From: Tanypteryx hageni
Lineage: Eukaryota; Arthropoda; Insecta; Odonata; Petaluridae
Length of the DNA stretch: 64,000 nucleotides
Assembly (NCBI GenBank): GCA_028673005.1
Contig: CM054116.1
Span: 79,000,572-79,064,571 of the forward strand
Reading direction: 5' to 3'
Position 1 is the stretch's first letter, and every line of letters begins with the position of its first letter. Under the pieces are notes generated by a model. That model saw only the letters and a program-made list of their open reading frames with translations. It made no database searches and was not told the origin of the DNA. Shown piece by piece: positions 24,837-35,985 of this stretch. The position numbers and the translations under genes are program-made.

Positions 24837-25545
24837 GGTATGGAAATAAATACAGAAAAATCCAAGGTCATTCGAATATCGGGTAAAGAAGAGAATCTGA
24901 ACATAACTATTGGGGGAAAGTCATTAGAACAAGTTTCAGAATATAAATACCTTGGAAGTATCATAACACGAGAGGCAAAATGTATGGATGAGATCAAAAC
25001 TAGAATAGGAAAAGCAAAAGCGGCTTTCAGGAGATAGAAACAACTACTTACAGGGAATATAAGGGAAGATATCCGCAAGAAGTTGATAAAATGCTACGTA
25101 TGGAGTATAGCATTGTATGGGGCAGAAACATGGACGCTAAGGAAAAATGACATCAAATACTTGGAAAGCTTTGAAATGTGGACTTGGAGGAGAATGCTGA
25201 AGATAAAATGGACAGATAGGATGAAAAACGATGAAGTGCTACGAAGAATAGAAGAGAAGCGAATGATTATACAGACTATCAGAAAGAGGAAGGCTAACTG
25301 GGTTGGACATTACCTGAGGAGAGAGAGTATGATTAAAGATGTGTTAGAAGGAAAACTAGATGGGAAAAGGGAAAGAGGTAGGAAAAGGTTTCAGCTGATA
25401 GACGATTTGAAAGGGAAAGAGAGTTATCAAGATATAAAGAGGACAGCGGAAAATAGGAGTATATGGAGAACCAGGTTTAACCATGAATAATCACGGACCT
25501 GTCTACGGACAGACTACCAATGATGATGATGATACATATTTCTAT
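24837..25545 (+). mobile_element. 5'-truncated RTE-like LINE fragment
   Basis: The C-terminal part of an RTE reverse transcriptase is on the + strand: MEINTEKSKVIRISGKEENL, YKYLGSIIT, a TAG near 25036, then SIALYGAETWTL, EMWTWRRMLKIKWTDRMKND and GRKRFQLIDDLKG, followed by a stop and a TGATGATGATGATA tail near 25530. It is similar to, but clearly diverged from, the RTE copy at 19147. A possible short target duplication (ATACATA) is too weak to rely on. Confidence 0.85.
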
Positions 25546-26583
25546 GAGAATCTGAGAATGTATGTTCTAAATAACAGATAAATTTGTAACCAACATAGTT
25601 TATCATTTTATATGTTTTTATGAATACCTATATGCAGAGGCGGATTAATGCATAGGTGCTAGCTGGGGACCTTGTATTTTTTATGACAACTTATTTTTTT
25701 ATTTGTAAATTAACGTATTTTCTTTTGGCTGTAATGGTACAAATGTTGTAATTTTTAAATTAAATATATTTTATCCACAGGATATTAAATGTGTTATTAA
25801 AAATATGTATTTTCATACACTAAATCAATGAGTTTCATTCTAAATATACCACTGCCTATGTATATGTTTGTTTGTGAATACATGCATGTGTGTGCATGTT
25901 TACATATAAAAATGTAAACATGGAAATGAGAGTTTACCATTGTGGGCCACCCCAAACAAAAATCCTGGGTACGCCTATGGAACGAGCAATATTTTATTGA
26001 CTACTTCTACAATTTTTTTTGAAAAATTTTTCAGTATAACTAATATTGTACAAGATATGAGGAAAAGTTATTTTTTTATTTCAATTAAAGTGGCACTCCT
26101 GATCGGGTTATGTGAACCATTTATGCCAATTTCGTAGGTATTTTCTTTGGCCATAATTCTTAAATACCAAAGTTCATGAAAATCCGTTCGGTAGAAGTCG
26201 AGAACGAACATGCGTACATATGGACGGACAGAAAGAAGCTAATAGATGCTTATATACGTTGGAAACGAAACGCGCCTAAAAATGAAATCGGTTAGCTTTT
26301 CCTCTGTGGCTTCCTGTCTGGCGACCTATTATAGTGTGCATTCTACATGCAGATGGCACCTGTTTTGGCGCGTATTTTTTAAAGTTATGCAACAACAAAT
26401 AACTGGATTTTTCCACTTTTGACTGATATCCATTTCTACCAAACATTCTATATAGTTAAATTTTTATTAGATTTTTCTATACTTCTGCAGAATTACTGTT
26501 CCTCATAAGTAATGCATTGAGGGGATTTTCGGAACATAATCAAATTTTTATCTCGGAAACAATAAGTCGTATATACGTGCTGT
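25546..26583. other. Intergenic, with decayed hAT-like ends
   Basis: At 25634 CAGAGGCGGATTAATGCATA resembles a hAT terminus. At 25950-25978 AAAATCCTGGGTACGCCTAT resembles the opposite end of a different hAT family, so they are not a pair. Around 26168-26235 there is a copy of the dispersed motif AAGTTCATGAAAATCCGTTC followed by GGACGGACAG. No exon was seen. Confidence 0.35.
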
Positions 26584-26782
26584 ACAAAAACTCGTCAACT
26601 CAACCCTATACTAAGTTTTAATACGCCTATTATCTACACTGAATAATATATCGACAAGAAAAAACCAAATAGATGATCTATCCTCCTGCCTTTCTAAAAT
26701 CAAAAGTTGTGCAAAATTCGAAACGTTGTTTGTTCAGTATTTTAGGCGCATTTTCTGGTGTCTCTATCACCCAGGATCATAG
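26584..26782 (+). repeat. Inverted repeat, left arm (partner 28757-28954)
   Basis: About 200 bp reverse-complementary to 28757-28954 with few differences by eye. It spans ACAAAAACTCGTCAACTCAA to CTCTATCACCCAGGATCAT. The two arms flank the first coding exon of iGluR gene 2 at about 2 kb separation. Confidence 0.85.
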
Positions 26783-27739
26783 ATTTTGCGAGAAATCAAA
26801 ATCATTTCTTAAGATATTAGATTTTAGAATAGCAGAGCATATACATATATCACATCTTTTTCAGAAGCATTGTGAATATTTTGTAGTCATCTTTTATAAC
26901 ACTTTTCCTGAGTTTGCGTAAAGCGGTTTATTTACATTTATAGCAAAACAATATTAATTAAAGCTATGAAATTTACGACAGACATAAAAATAAAGCAAGC
27001 ATCTTCCACGATGTTGCTACGATCGTAGCGAAATTGCTCGTGATTTGGTAAATAATTTTAGTGAAAGATACCTTAGTTTATTTTTACGTGTGTAACGAGT
27101 AAATTTCACAGAGTGGCATCTTATTTCAGCCTACTATTTTCGTTTTTTACAATTTTCTGTTGACATTATCATGTGATATGTTGATTTTTCAATGTATGTT
27201 GGTATAACCTCTTGTGCTAATTTATACTTAATAAACCGGGTTGTATAACACAAATATGCGTTATTTTTGCTCTTAGCTGGATAAATAAAATATTCACTCC
27301 GTTCTCAATGGTTTATCTCACGTTCAGTAGTAGTGGTTTAAAGCATATTATTATCATGAATGCGCCTGGATCACTCCTTTTCATGAGGAGCGCGCATCCT
27401 CAAATAATTTTTTTCGATATAAGATTAGAAGCTGTGTCTTCAGTCCAGTGTCTTTTAGTTTGTTCGCGTTTCTTAGACGTGGCGACGTTTCCACAAACGT
27501 GAACCAGAAATAGATCGATTCAGGATATAAACAAAGAAATGAAATAAAGCCTAAAGTAAGTTTATGTATTAATCCTTTTATTACCCAAACGAGGTCCTTG
27601 ATGTAGTTGCTGTATTTTCGTCGAGACGTTGCTGTTAGCCAGCAACAACATTCTTAGAAAGAAAATAAGCTTCCTTCGGTGGTAATAAACGTTTCCTTCT
27701 ATTAATGTTGTTGAAATATGAATATTTTTACTTTACAGG
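26783..27739. other. Upstream region of iGluR gene 2
   Basis: No coding feature. It should include the promoter if the transcript starts nearby, but no core promoter element can be assigned with confidence. It contains a short palindrome (GCTACGATCGTAGC near 27016). Confidence 0.35.
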
Positions 27740-27778
27740 AAGTTTAATGACAACAGAGGCTTTCATACCTCCTCGAAA
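27740..27778 (+). other. Candidate 5' UTR exon segment of iGluR gene 2
   Basis: TTTACTTTACAG ends at 27739 and resembles a splice acceptor, so the initiation codon may lie in an exon starting at 27740, 39 bases before the ATG. This is an inference from the site alone. A short upstream ATG with a near stop occurs in this stretch. Confidence 0.4.
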
Positions 27779-27857
27779 ATGAATTCGTCGTCCTGTTTCA
27801 TCGTATTAGGACTGTTGGTATATGGATCGATGGCGTTACCGGAGAATATTCGAATCG
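27779..27857 (+). CDS. iGluR gene 2, coding exon 1 (signal peptide)
   Basis: ATG at 27779 opens 26 codons plus one base: MNSSSCFIVLGLLVYGSMAL then PENIRI. The run CFIVLGLLVYGSMA is a typical signal-peptide core, with cleavage plausible around Ala19-Leu20. A GTGAGT donor follows directly (27858). The last base G plus GT from the exon at 41263 makes glycine, giving IRIGGLFD, the conserved start of the mature domain in this family. That phase and motif match is the reason for accepting an exon across a 13.4-kb intron. Confidence 0.88.
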
Positions 27858-28756
27858 GTGAGTTGACGCTGCGTGCCAGCTAATCTAGATTTTATATTAA
27901 TTAAAGCTGCATTAATTTTCGCCAACTATAAACAGAAGTTAAAGATCGCCGATTTTAAATTGTTGGCCTCACTGTCAAAATTCGAAAGAAATATTAAAAT
28001 TTTTATAAATCGAGCACTTTTCTATCTTTGTAAAAGTGAATTATAAAACTAAATAAAATGGAAGTTCCACGGAATCGTGAATCTTTTTCTAGAGGCGATT
28101 TCAGAATGGAATTTGATCTTTTGAGAATGTGTCTAGTGCTCTGAAATTTTGATAAATGTAAGAACCTTCTAACGAATATTGCTGGCATTGTTTAACTAAC
28201 GCAATAGATAGAGTTTAATAGTAGGTTCAACCTACCGTATGTCAAAGAAGCGAAAAAGTAAATATTATTTACCTTGTTCATCGATGAGTTGCGGTTTGAG
28301 CTTTTCGAACTTTATAAGAAGTTCATTCATTTAGTGGCACATTCATAAAAAGGTAATCTACAGTCATCTTCGAAAAATCGCGAAGGAGTTTAAAAAATTA
28401 ATGTAAATCAATGAAAGAGGCATCGGATTTGCTATGCGTGTCCCTGTTACGGTGCATAGAAATATATACGGTTTCTCGCACTTGGCGAACAAGCATAAAT
28501 GCTGGGATAATTAATTACCTTGCGCTTTCTTGTTAAATTTATTTTCAGCGATGATGGGTTGAAAGATAGGAATAATGACATGTTGTTCAATGCCAGTAAT
28601 TTGGTGGCTATTGAGCTTGGTAGATAAGAGGCGCTTTGAGTAACTCAAACGGGGTACACCGTGAATGCCATAAGCTACCAGCTCTTTCGCCAAAATTCCA
28701 TTAAATCCTCTGAAAAACGAAAGAGCAAAAACATACCATCGTGCAATGAAGGAATT
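27858..28756 (+). other. Start of intron 1 of iGluR gene 2
   Basis: Intron from the GTGAGT donor at 27858. No feature was recognised before the inverted-repeat arm. Confidence 0.5.
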
Positions 28757-28954
28757 TATGATCCTGGGTGATAGAGACACCAGAAAATGCGCCTAAAATA
28801 CTGAACAAACAACGTTTCCAATTTTGCACAACTTTTTATTTTAGAAAGGCAGGAGGGTAGATCATCTATTTGGTTTTTTCTTGTCCATATATTATTCAGT
28901 GTAGATAATAGGCGTATTAAAACTTCGTATAGGGTTGAGTTGACGAGTTTTTGT
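28757..28954 (-). repeat. Inverted repeat, right arm (partner 26584-26782)
   Basis: Reverse complement of the 26584-26782 arm, from ATGATCCTGGGTGATAGAGA to GGTTGAGTTGACGAGTTTTT. It lies in intron 1 of iGluR gene 2. Confidence 0.85.
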
Positions 28955-29793
28955 CAAAGTTGTGCAAAATTATCGAAGCAATAGTTCAGTTTTCGGTAAC
29001 CTAAAAGTATGTATTTCCTTGTGTGGGATCTATAATTAATATGAATATATCTATGAAATTTCGTATACAATCTTAACTGATTAGCATAAATTAATTTGAA
29101 ATGCCACAATTATTTATTTATATTAATAGGATATAATACTGCTGGAAATATAATTTTCATTGCTTCTCGTTCAAATGGCGACGGATATCATAACAATTAT
29201 AGGAATAATATTTATTTGCATGATAAATCATTTTATAATCTTCGTTTGAAATTAAAATCTTACTTAATTGAGCCAAATGACCTCTTTTGCGGCCATGATG
29301 TTCGATGATTTGAGAGAACAGCGCTGTAATTGTGGATTCTGGCTTCATGAGACTATTTTTGTGGCAGACGAAAGATAAGTTCTCTGTCAAGGTTTTCCAA
29401 TCTTAGCTTCGGATTGATATTAAGCACCGTTCCAGTAAACTAATGACAACCATATTAAAGGAAAAATGAAGGGATTCTCGATATTATATAAGGGAAGTTA
29501 ATAATGATATAGTCGAGGATGTAAGTTGTCGGGTGAGTAAAGTTTTCAAACTACGAATTAATGAACACAGCACTTAGGTTCGTTTTATGAAACGTTCTAA
29601 CAGCGATACTTCCACAATTGATAGCATCTTAGAATCAAGGAAATACGGTAATGTCATTCACTATGTAATTTCCATTTTTTGATTGTTTTCAAATTATCTC
29701 ATTACTGATTGTATGTTCTCCCTCCTGCTTATTATTCATGTAACCCTCTTACCCTACCCCCTCCTACCCTCTCCATATATATAAAGCCCTCTG
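28955..29793. other. Intron 1, no coding feature recognised
   Basis: AT-rich sequence upstream of the hammerhead motif. If the motif belongs to a Penelope-like element, this stretch should hold part of that element, but no reverse transcriptase or GIY-YIG sequence could be recognised. Confidence 0.3.
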
Positions 29794-29853
29794 CTAACTT
29801 TTGTCATCTGATGATGCTTTAACAGGCGAAACCGGTCGTAATAAATTTGTTAG
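29794..29853 (+). ncRNA. Hammerhead ribozyme motif of Penelope-like element type
   Basis: All core pieces are present in order. Stem I 5' strand CTAAC is at 29794-29798, CTGATGA at 29808-29814, a short stem II formed by GCT and GGC around a TTAACA loop, GAAA at 29828-29831, a self-complementary CCGG as a minimal stem III, a GTC cleavage triplet (cut expected after 29837), and GTTAG (29849-29853) pairing with CTAAC across an internal loop. Hammerheads with minimal stem III are known from the terminal repeats of Penelope-like retroelements, where they may work as dimers. No Penelope reverse transcriptase is recognisable nearby, so this is probably a solo terminal repeat. Confidence 0.65.
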
Positions 29854-30346
29854 TGGAAGTATACAATATTCTTTTTTATTTGCATTCCTGTTTCTCCTCG
29901 GCACTCCGTATCAGAGGGACATCGACGAAATTTCCGCCATCGTCATCATATCCGAAAGGGAAATTATGGGTCCTAGGCGACGGCAAGGCGAAGGATCCCT
30001 TCGCTCTCACTTGGGATATCCATAGCAGATGCACGCTCTTCGAGAATTCGCAAACAACTAACCCTTTTCGCCTTCCCTAACGGCGAGAATTTCTGAAAGA
30101 ATGCGTCTAACGGTTCATGTCTCTTATACCCTGGCAGTGAAAGCGACAAACAGAGAGACACTGTTGGGAGGCAAGGAAACACCGTACCTACATACAACGC
30201 CGAGCTCCATCGTTGAGTAAGAAGCCGTCCATAAATGACGTCACGCAATTTTGGCGGATTTTTGACCCCCCCCTCTCCCCTCGTCATATTTCTTCACAAA
30301 AGCTCAGACCCCCCCACATATGACGTCATAAAGCCTGACCCTCCCC
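29854..30346. other. Intron 1, GC-richer segment without recognised gene
   Basis: Less AT-rich than its surroundings, with CpG dinucleotides and several short open frames on both strands. 30230-30340 contains CATAAATGACGTCACGC and two C-rich runs, reminiscent of a decayed transposon terminus. It may include the rest of the Penelope-type terminal repeat. Function unknown. Confidence 0.3.
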
Positions 30347-32012
30347 CAGTGGCGTATCCAGGAATTTTTCAAGGGGTGAGGGGTTATCAGCCTCATCACT
30401 AACCTCTCCACTGACCTTTTTTTAGAGATTCAACAAAATACGTCGCATAAGTAGATAATTGGTCATAGATTGGTCATAATTACGTATAATAAACCAATAG
30501 ATATGATAAAACATTAAAATCCATCTGCTTTTGCATTCTTAGTCGATTTACGTAAGTTATAGAATGAGATCCTTATTTTGGCAATGATAAAATGAAAATC
30601 CAATCGTTCGTGCAATCCTACATCAATTGACTGGATTTTGTATTTTAAAAATATTTTAATCTTAGTTTAAAAACGTTCATACGCGTCAGTCATTCCTGTG
30701 TTACACGAGTTGAGAAAATCGTTTTGGGATTAGAACTCTGCCTAACGGGCCGACCAAAATGTTACCATTCCGAACACAAGGTATGAGAAATTTAATCCTA
30801 AAAAAATGACTACTCCCTCTGGAATTTCTTGAGATATCTTACACACGTAGGGACAAAGTGAAAACATACAAGAAATTGTTTATGAAGGAGTAGTAAAAAT
30901 TGAAAGGAAAGATAAGTATAAACTAGTTTTTTGAGATCATCCTATTGACTTGCTGTGTTACACGAATAAGCGCTGTCTCCCCACTCTTGTGTTACGTCAA
31001 TTGTCGTAACATTGTATTCAATATAACGCGCTAATTTTTCATAAAGTAGAAAAAAAATAACACTTCTATGTTTAGCGATTTAATTTAAGAAAAATGCTTA
31101 GATAAATGATGCGCGGCGCGACATGTTGATGTTGAAAAAAATAAAGTCACTAACTTGTAAAGCATGATTGCAGAACCCAGCAAACATCTCTCATCTGTTG
31201 CTTTAACTTGGAATAAAACTTTTCGGAAATTTCATTCTAAAAATTAGCAATCTCACTAAATTTCACACAGCGGTACATTCGTGGAAGTATGATATATATA
31301 CTTATATATATATATATATATATATACTTATATATATAAGTATATATATAAGTATATAAGTAAGTAAGTGTGTAAAAGTACAAACCTTAAAGGCAACGAG
31401 GAGATCCTTCTTCGACCACTAGCAATGAATGACTGACGAAAAGTGACTGGAAATTATATGGAGAATACATGCAGCATCGGAACACGGAACATATGAGACC
31501 TACAGTTTTCTTCCAAGTTCTCTGTATTTGATATTTAGTTTCTGCGCTTCTATTTTCTATAATAATCCAAGAGGTTGATTAGCCAAAAATACACATACGC
31601 GCGCTTTGATTTACTTTCGATACCGTCGTATTATTCATCACAACTATATCAACATTGTGACTTTTTTATTATTCATCGTCTCTAAGGTATTGTTTAAACT
31701 TCGAAACAGCGTCGAAATTCGTCGTATTTTCAACATTGTGATTTTTTCCGCCCACCGGCCGGAGTGACGTGTACAGGACCCCTTTCTCTCGAGACTGCTT
31801 AAGTTTTGGATGCCCTGATCGCATAACTCATCTTTTAAAGAAAGTTAACTTGTAGGACGCCAAGTAAAACACTAATGATTTTTATTTACTCGTTCCCACG
31901 TTCGCAATTGTCTTGGGGCGTCAATACTTTTTTCAGAGGATATTCTAAGTATACGTTGCTCATGGGGGGAGGGGCGTTATAACTCCCAAAACCCCCCCTG
32001 GATACGCCACTG
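30347..32012. mobile_element. hAT-like non-autonomous element, 1.67 kb
   Basis: The left end starts CAGTGGCGTATCCAGG and the reverse complement of the right end also starts CAGTGGCGTATCCAGG, giving a 16-bp perfect terminal inverted repeat. An 8-bp flanking repeat matches at 7 of 8 bases (CCCTCCCC at 30339-30346, CCCTCCTC at 32013-32020). The length and CAGTGG start fit hAT. There is no transposase frame. It contains a TA-rich microsatellite near 31294-31370. Confidence 0.85.
31294..31370. repeat. TA-rich microsatellite
   Basis: Alternating TATATA tracts interrupted by CTTATATATA and AAGTATATATA units, internally self-complementary. It lies inside the hAT-like element. Confidence 0.85.
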
Positions 32013-33539
32013 CCCTCCTCTCTCCACAAATACAAATTTGCAAAAGATATAATTGGTTTGAAATCACTTTTTATTTATAAAAACAACAATATAACATTGC
32101 GTTCTGAATTGCATAATACTTTCGGTCAAGAGGGAGCATCGTAAATATCTTTGAATGGGCTTGTTTGTGCAATGCTCTCAGATAAGTATTTCTCTCTCTC
32201 ACATTAAATTGTTCTCAAGAAATGCTGAACCAAGCACTAGCCCTGACCCGAAGATCCTTCCTCCTCCCTTTCCATATAGCTCTCAAGTGTTGATGCATAA
32301 AAAAATAATCATCTCAAGAGTAAGAGACGTCACTGAGCAGATAAACAGTGCCTACATCCCTTTCCACTACACAGTAGCTTTAGTACAGAGGTTAGGTTCG
32401 TCTCAGCATTGAATAAGAGTTTTTAGAAGCCAAAATTCGCGTAACCACTCGAAAATTCAGCCACCAAATTTAACGTATAATAAATGGTGGAGGGGTATAA
32501 TAAATGGAAAAATAAATATGAAGGCCCAAGGTTACGGTTTGAAATCTATCAAGTTTTTTCAGAATTTAGAAAATGTGTTCCGTCAAAAAAATAAAGAATG
32601 CGCATTCCACACTCAGTTGACAGAGTGGTCCTATGGGCTTTTGCTATCTCTGTCTTTTCCATTGCTTTTTCCTGTTGCTCAGCCCTCTAATCCCACTCAG
32701 TTGCCAAATTTGTTGCGAGCAAGGGGTCAGATGATATCAGTAGCAGATGCAAGACGTCTTCCAAATTTGATTTTCTGGAGAATTTCCGGGTATGGCGTTC
32801 TCTGTAAGCCTTAAAATGCCTTTTCATGGCTTCCTGAAACTCTTCTGAAAGCATGCCAATAGGCAAAATTGATGACTCGATCACTTCTGCACCATGAAAT
32901 AGTACTGGAATTTTTTGCCTTTTCACTATATTAGTGTGCATCTCTCTCGATAGATTTTTAAAATTAAAGATTTTAAAATTATATTTACGGGTTTTTCCTC
33001 TCTTGCGATTCTCGCTCAATGTTACGCACATTAAAGAGCAACTTACTTCTTAGTATGTCGTGATTGCTGTTAAGAGGCTGAATAGTTTTAATGAGATACG
33101 GGTATAAGTTTATCTATATACAAGTAGTTGGTGCTTGCATTCTGCAAGAATTTCAGCCCATATCGAAAGTAACACCATATGGTTTTGAGGAGGTGCAGTG
33201 CATCAGGCAATCCCTAACGTCACTTCTATCAGGGTTGCTTCTCCTATTGTGTTCCCTGATATTCCTAAAGAAAAACACCTATCCGCTCCTTCCTACAGTC
33301 GATATCCCAAATTTAATCATCATGTTTGTGCTTTCAGTAGTACCAGAGACTTACAATTATCTATGATACCCTCAATCACAGTGCGTGGTGCAATTATTGT
33401 TTTGGATACAGTAAAATCTTACACATCATCGGAAGAGAATATAGGTGATGATGTTTTCATAATATGCGTGATATTAAAAATTAGAGTAAATAAACTTATA
33501 TGCTTAAGGGGATAAACTTGATGCTAACTCAATTAAAGA
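32013..33539. other. Intron 1, unassigned sequence
   Basis: Several short open frames on both strands without recognisable domains. At about 33115-33160 there is a - strand, degenerate copy of the hairpin unit found repeatedly at 60-64 kb (GTTGGTGCTTGCATTCTGCA). No iGluR exon was seen. Confidence 0.35.
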
Positions 33540-33630
33540 GAATGAGAAAATATATTTCCGTAATTTGATTTTTCTACAACTCGAATAATATTTACTTTCC
33601 CTTGAGATTCGAGTTATAGAAGTTCCACTG
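33540..33630 (-). mobile_element. Tigger-like right terminus
   Basis: The reverse complement from 33630 begins CAGTGGAACTTCTATAACTC and continues with ATTCGAGTT repeats, like a Tigger terminal repeat, bordered by TA at 33631-33632. The left end was not found. Confidence 0.5.
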
Positions 33631-33636
33631 TATATA

Positions 33637-33865
33637 CAGGTTTGCCTCGCTTTATGCGAATTCGCTATTATGCGACAAACTTATTGCTACCGGAATTTCT
33701 TTTTATGCGTCTTTGATTCACTCTTATGCGGTTACGCGGCCAGTGCAAAACAAATGAAAGAAAGTTCACTACACCACAAGGCGACCATTCAGTCTCTCAT
33801 TGTCTCTTATGCTTCGCGTATTAGTACTACAGTAAAAGAGATGAGAGTGGAGAGGATATTGTAGA
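33637..33865 (+). mobile_element. Second Tigger-like terminus, opposite orientation
   Basis: Immediately after the previous end, TA (33635-33636) precedes CAGGTTTGCCTCGCTTTATG, then repeats of TTATGCG. The abutting arrangement suggests insertion of one element at or beside another. A short open frame (33670-33864) has no recognisable domain. The right boundary is unknown and the end given is nominal. Confidence 0.45.
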
Positions 33866-34059
33866 GTGGGGATGAGACAGAGGTTTCGTGTGATACTGTT
33901 TGGGTATACTTGAGAAGTAATGTTTCTTTGCCCGCGGAACTTAGAATGGACTAATTGTAAGACAACCCTCCAGCACTTTAAACCTACACTATTATGTCAC
34001 CCACAACAACCGTCACTTGTGCTCGTCTGTTTCCTTTTATTGGCGAATATAATTTACAG

Positions 34060-34290
34060 CAGTGGTGAGCAACCTACGATCCGCAAGCCGCATGCGGACT
34101 CCGGGAGCGTTTTATGCGTCCCGAAGCTATGATTAAAAAACGACCCGTGAAATTTGACACATAAATTCATATAATATACATTCAAATTACGAAAATAAAA
34201 CGCTTGAGTTTGAAATGTTGACAGATCGAATTATTTCCAAAATTGAGCTTTAAACTACAAAATCTCGAGTTTTTTTAATGAAAATGTTTT
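34060..34290 (+). mobile_element. hAT-type element left end (same family as 38435-38774)
   Basis: It begins CAGTGGTGAGCAACCTACG and continues GCATGCGGACTCCGGGAGCG, ending up similar to the MITE at 38435 (both share a CGTTTTATGCG or TGTTTTATGCG block and a CCCGTGAA piece). Downstream it runs into LINE fragments, so the right end was not identified. Confidence 0.55.
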
Positions 34291-34295
34291 CCTTT

Positions 34296-34590
34296 CCATC
34301 TTCTTCATCTAAAGGCTAAGCCTTGTCTCTGCAACCATGAACTCCTGTCCTCTGCCATTCTCTTCAACATCTCGTACTTCTCAACTCCCATCACTGACTC
34401 CACGTCATCTAGGTATTTCTTTCTTGGTCTGCCTCTTCCTTTCTTCCCTAAAAGTTTCCCCTCCAAGATGTTCACAATTAATCCATTATGTCTAATCACA
34501 TGGCCTAAAAATTTTGCCTTCCTTTCTTCCATTCCTCTGATCAGTTTCCTTTCTTCTTTTACTTCTTCCAAAACTTTCCATGGCGACCGA
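34296..34590 (-). mobile_element. RTE-like LINE 3' fragment, - strand
   Basis: An open frame on the - strand encodes MEERKAKFLGHVIRHNGLIV, LEGKLLGKKGRGRPRKKYLD and MAEDRSSWLQRQGLAFR. This is the extreme C-terminus of RTE-type reverse transcriptases, comparable to the block ending the copies at 19180 and 25490. Everything upstream in the element is missing. Confidence 0.8.
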
Positions 34591-34689
34591 TATTGTTGCC
34601 AAACTCAATATTTAACAATTAGACATTGAAATGAATTATCCATGTAAATAAGAGATGGCATGACAAGCTATTTCTTCAGTTTCAAATAT

Positions 34690-34802
34690 TGAAAGACTAT
34701 CAAGGGGAAAGAAGAGAGAGGGGGAAGAAAGAGAAAGGGAGAGAATGGGAAGAAGGGAGAGATTGAGAAAGGAAGAGAGGGGGAGAGAGAATAGGAGAAA
34801 GG
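34690..34802. repeat. Purine-rich (GA/GGA) tract, left part
   Basis: A GA, GGGA and GAAA simple-sequence tract. A very similar tract resumes at about 35845, after the LINE fragment, suggesting the LINE inserted into one longer tract. Confidence 0.8.
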
Positions 34803-35844
34803 GATTGATTGATTGATGTGGTCTTTATTTGGGGCGAGATTGAGACTAAGAAATTTTATATTCCACTAACCTCTCGTCATGAAACATATATAATAATACA
34901 TAAGACATTAGCTATGTAAATACAAGTAACAATAAAAATACAAATATTTGAAAAGAAAAGATGTGATTTTGTGGGAAAAAAATATGGACTGCTAAATAAT
35001 GAAATCCATGTAAAAACCCACTGCAGGAAACACCCACACAAAAGGGGGGTGTTCAAAACCTGCAAAACCTGCTGAGATTCACTGAAAACATCAAGAAATG
35101 AAATTTAGAACAAATTATAAATAAATGAAAATCATAAAGAGAAAAAAAAATTGCACAACACGAATAGATCATTGATAAATAAACATAAAAATGAAAAAAT
35201 GAATAGATATTAGCATTGGTATGTCTAAACAAAATGGACAAAACTAACAAATAAATGAATAAAATACAATAACAAAATATAAATCATTTACCATAAGTAT
35301 TGTTTTGCCAAAAATCAAGGTTAAAAAAATATAAAAAATTGAATCATTAAGCGTGTTTAATTATTTCTTTGAAAGGTTAAGAGAGATTGATAGCAGTGTT
35401 GCTTGAATGAGGAGAGCGAGTGTGAATTTTTTATTGTTTGGGGAAGCTTGTTCCATAGTCTGCAAGCAGTTACCATGAAGGACTTGTTGAAAATTACTGT
35501 TCTGTGATGAGGAATAAGGAGTTTGTGGCTCCCTCTGGTATTACGGTTATGTACAGTGTCTATACTTCTAAATTAGGTGGCACGATAATGCTGATTGTTG
35601 GAATTTAGTTATTGGGAAAGCAAGGAAAGCAAGTGGAGGCATCTCCGAGACTCCAAATTTAGCCAGTTTAGTTTGATGAGTGACTCAGAAATGGGGTCTG
35701 ATTTCATCAGATTAAAAATATATCTGATGCACTGGTTGTGTGATCTCTGAATCTTTAACGATAGCTTTTGAGATAAATCTTTGTGAGCTATATCAACATA
35801 GTCAAAATGCGGAATAATTAGCGAAGTTACCAGATGCTTTTTTA
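34803..35844 (-). mobile_element. 5'-truncated Jockey/CR1-like LINE, - strand
   Basis: On the - strand the sequence encodes decayed C-terminal reverse-transcriptase text: IIPHFDYVDIAHKDLSQKLS, SHNQCIRYIFNL, WLNLESRRCLHLLSLLSQ, HNRNTRGSH and VTACRLWNKLPQTIKNSHSL. It ends with a tail of ATCA repeats at 34803-34814. Purine-rich simple sequence lies on both sides and serves as the likely target. An in-frame stop follows LLSQ. Confidence 0.75.
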
Positions 35845-35985
35845 GGGAGAGAGAATGGGGGGAAGGAGGAGAGAGAGAGGGAGAGAGAAAGGAAGGAAAG
35901 GAGAGAGAGAGGGAGAGAAAAAGGAAGGAAAGGAGAGAGAGGATGGGAGGAAGAAAGAGAGTGAGGAAGAAAACAAGAGAGGTGG
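35845..35985. repeat. Purine-rich (GA/GGA) tract, right part
   Basis: Continuation of the GA-rich simple sequence interrupted by the LINE fragment. Confidence 0.8.
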
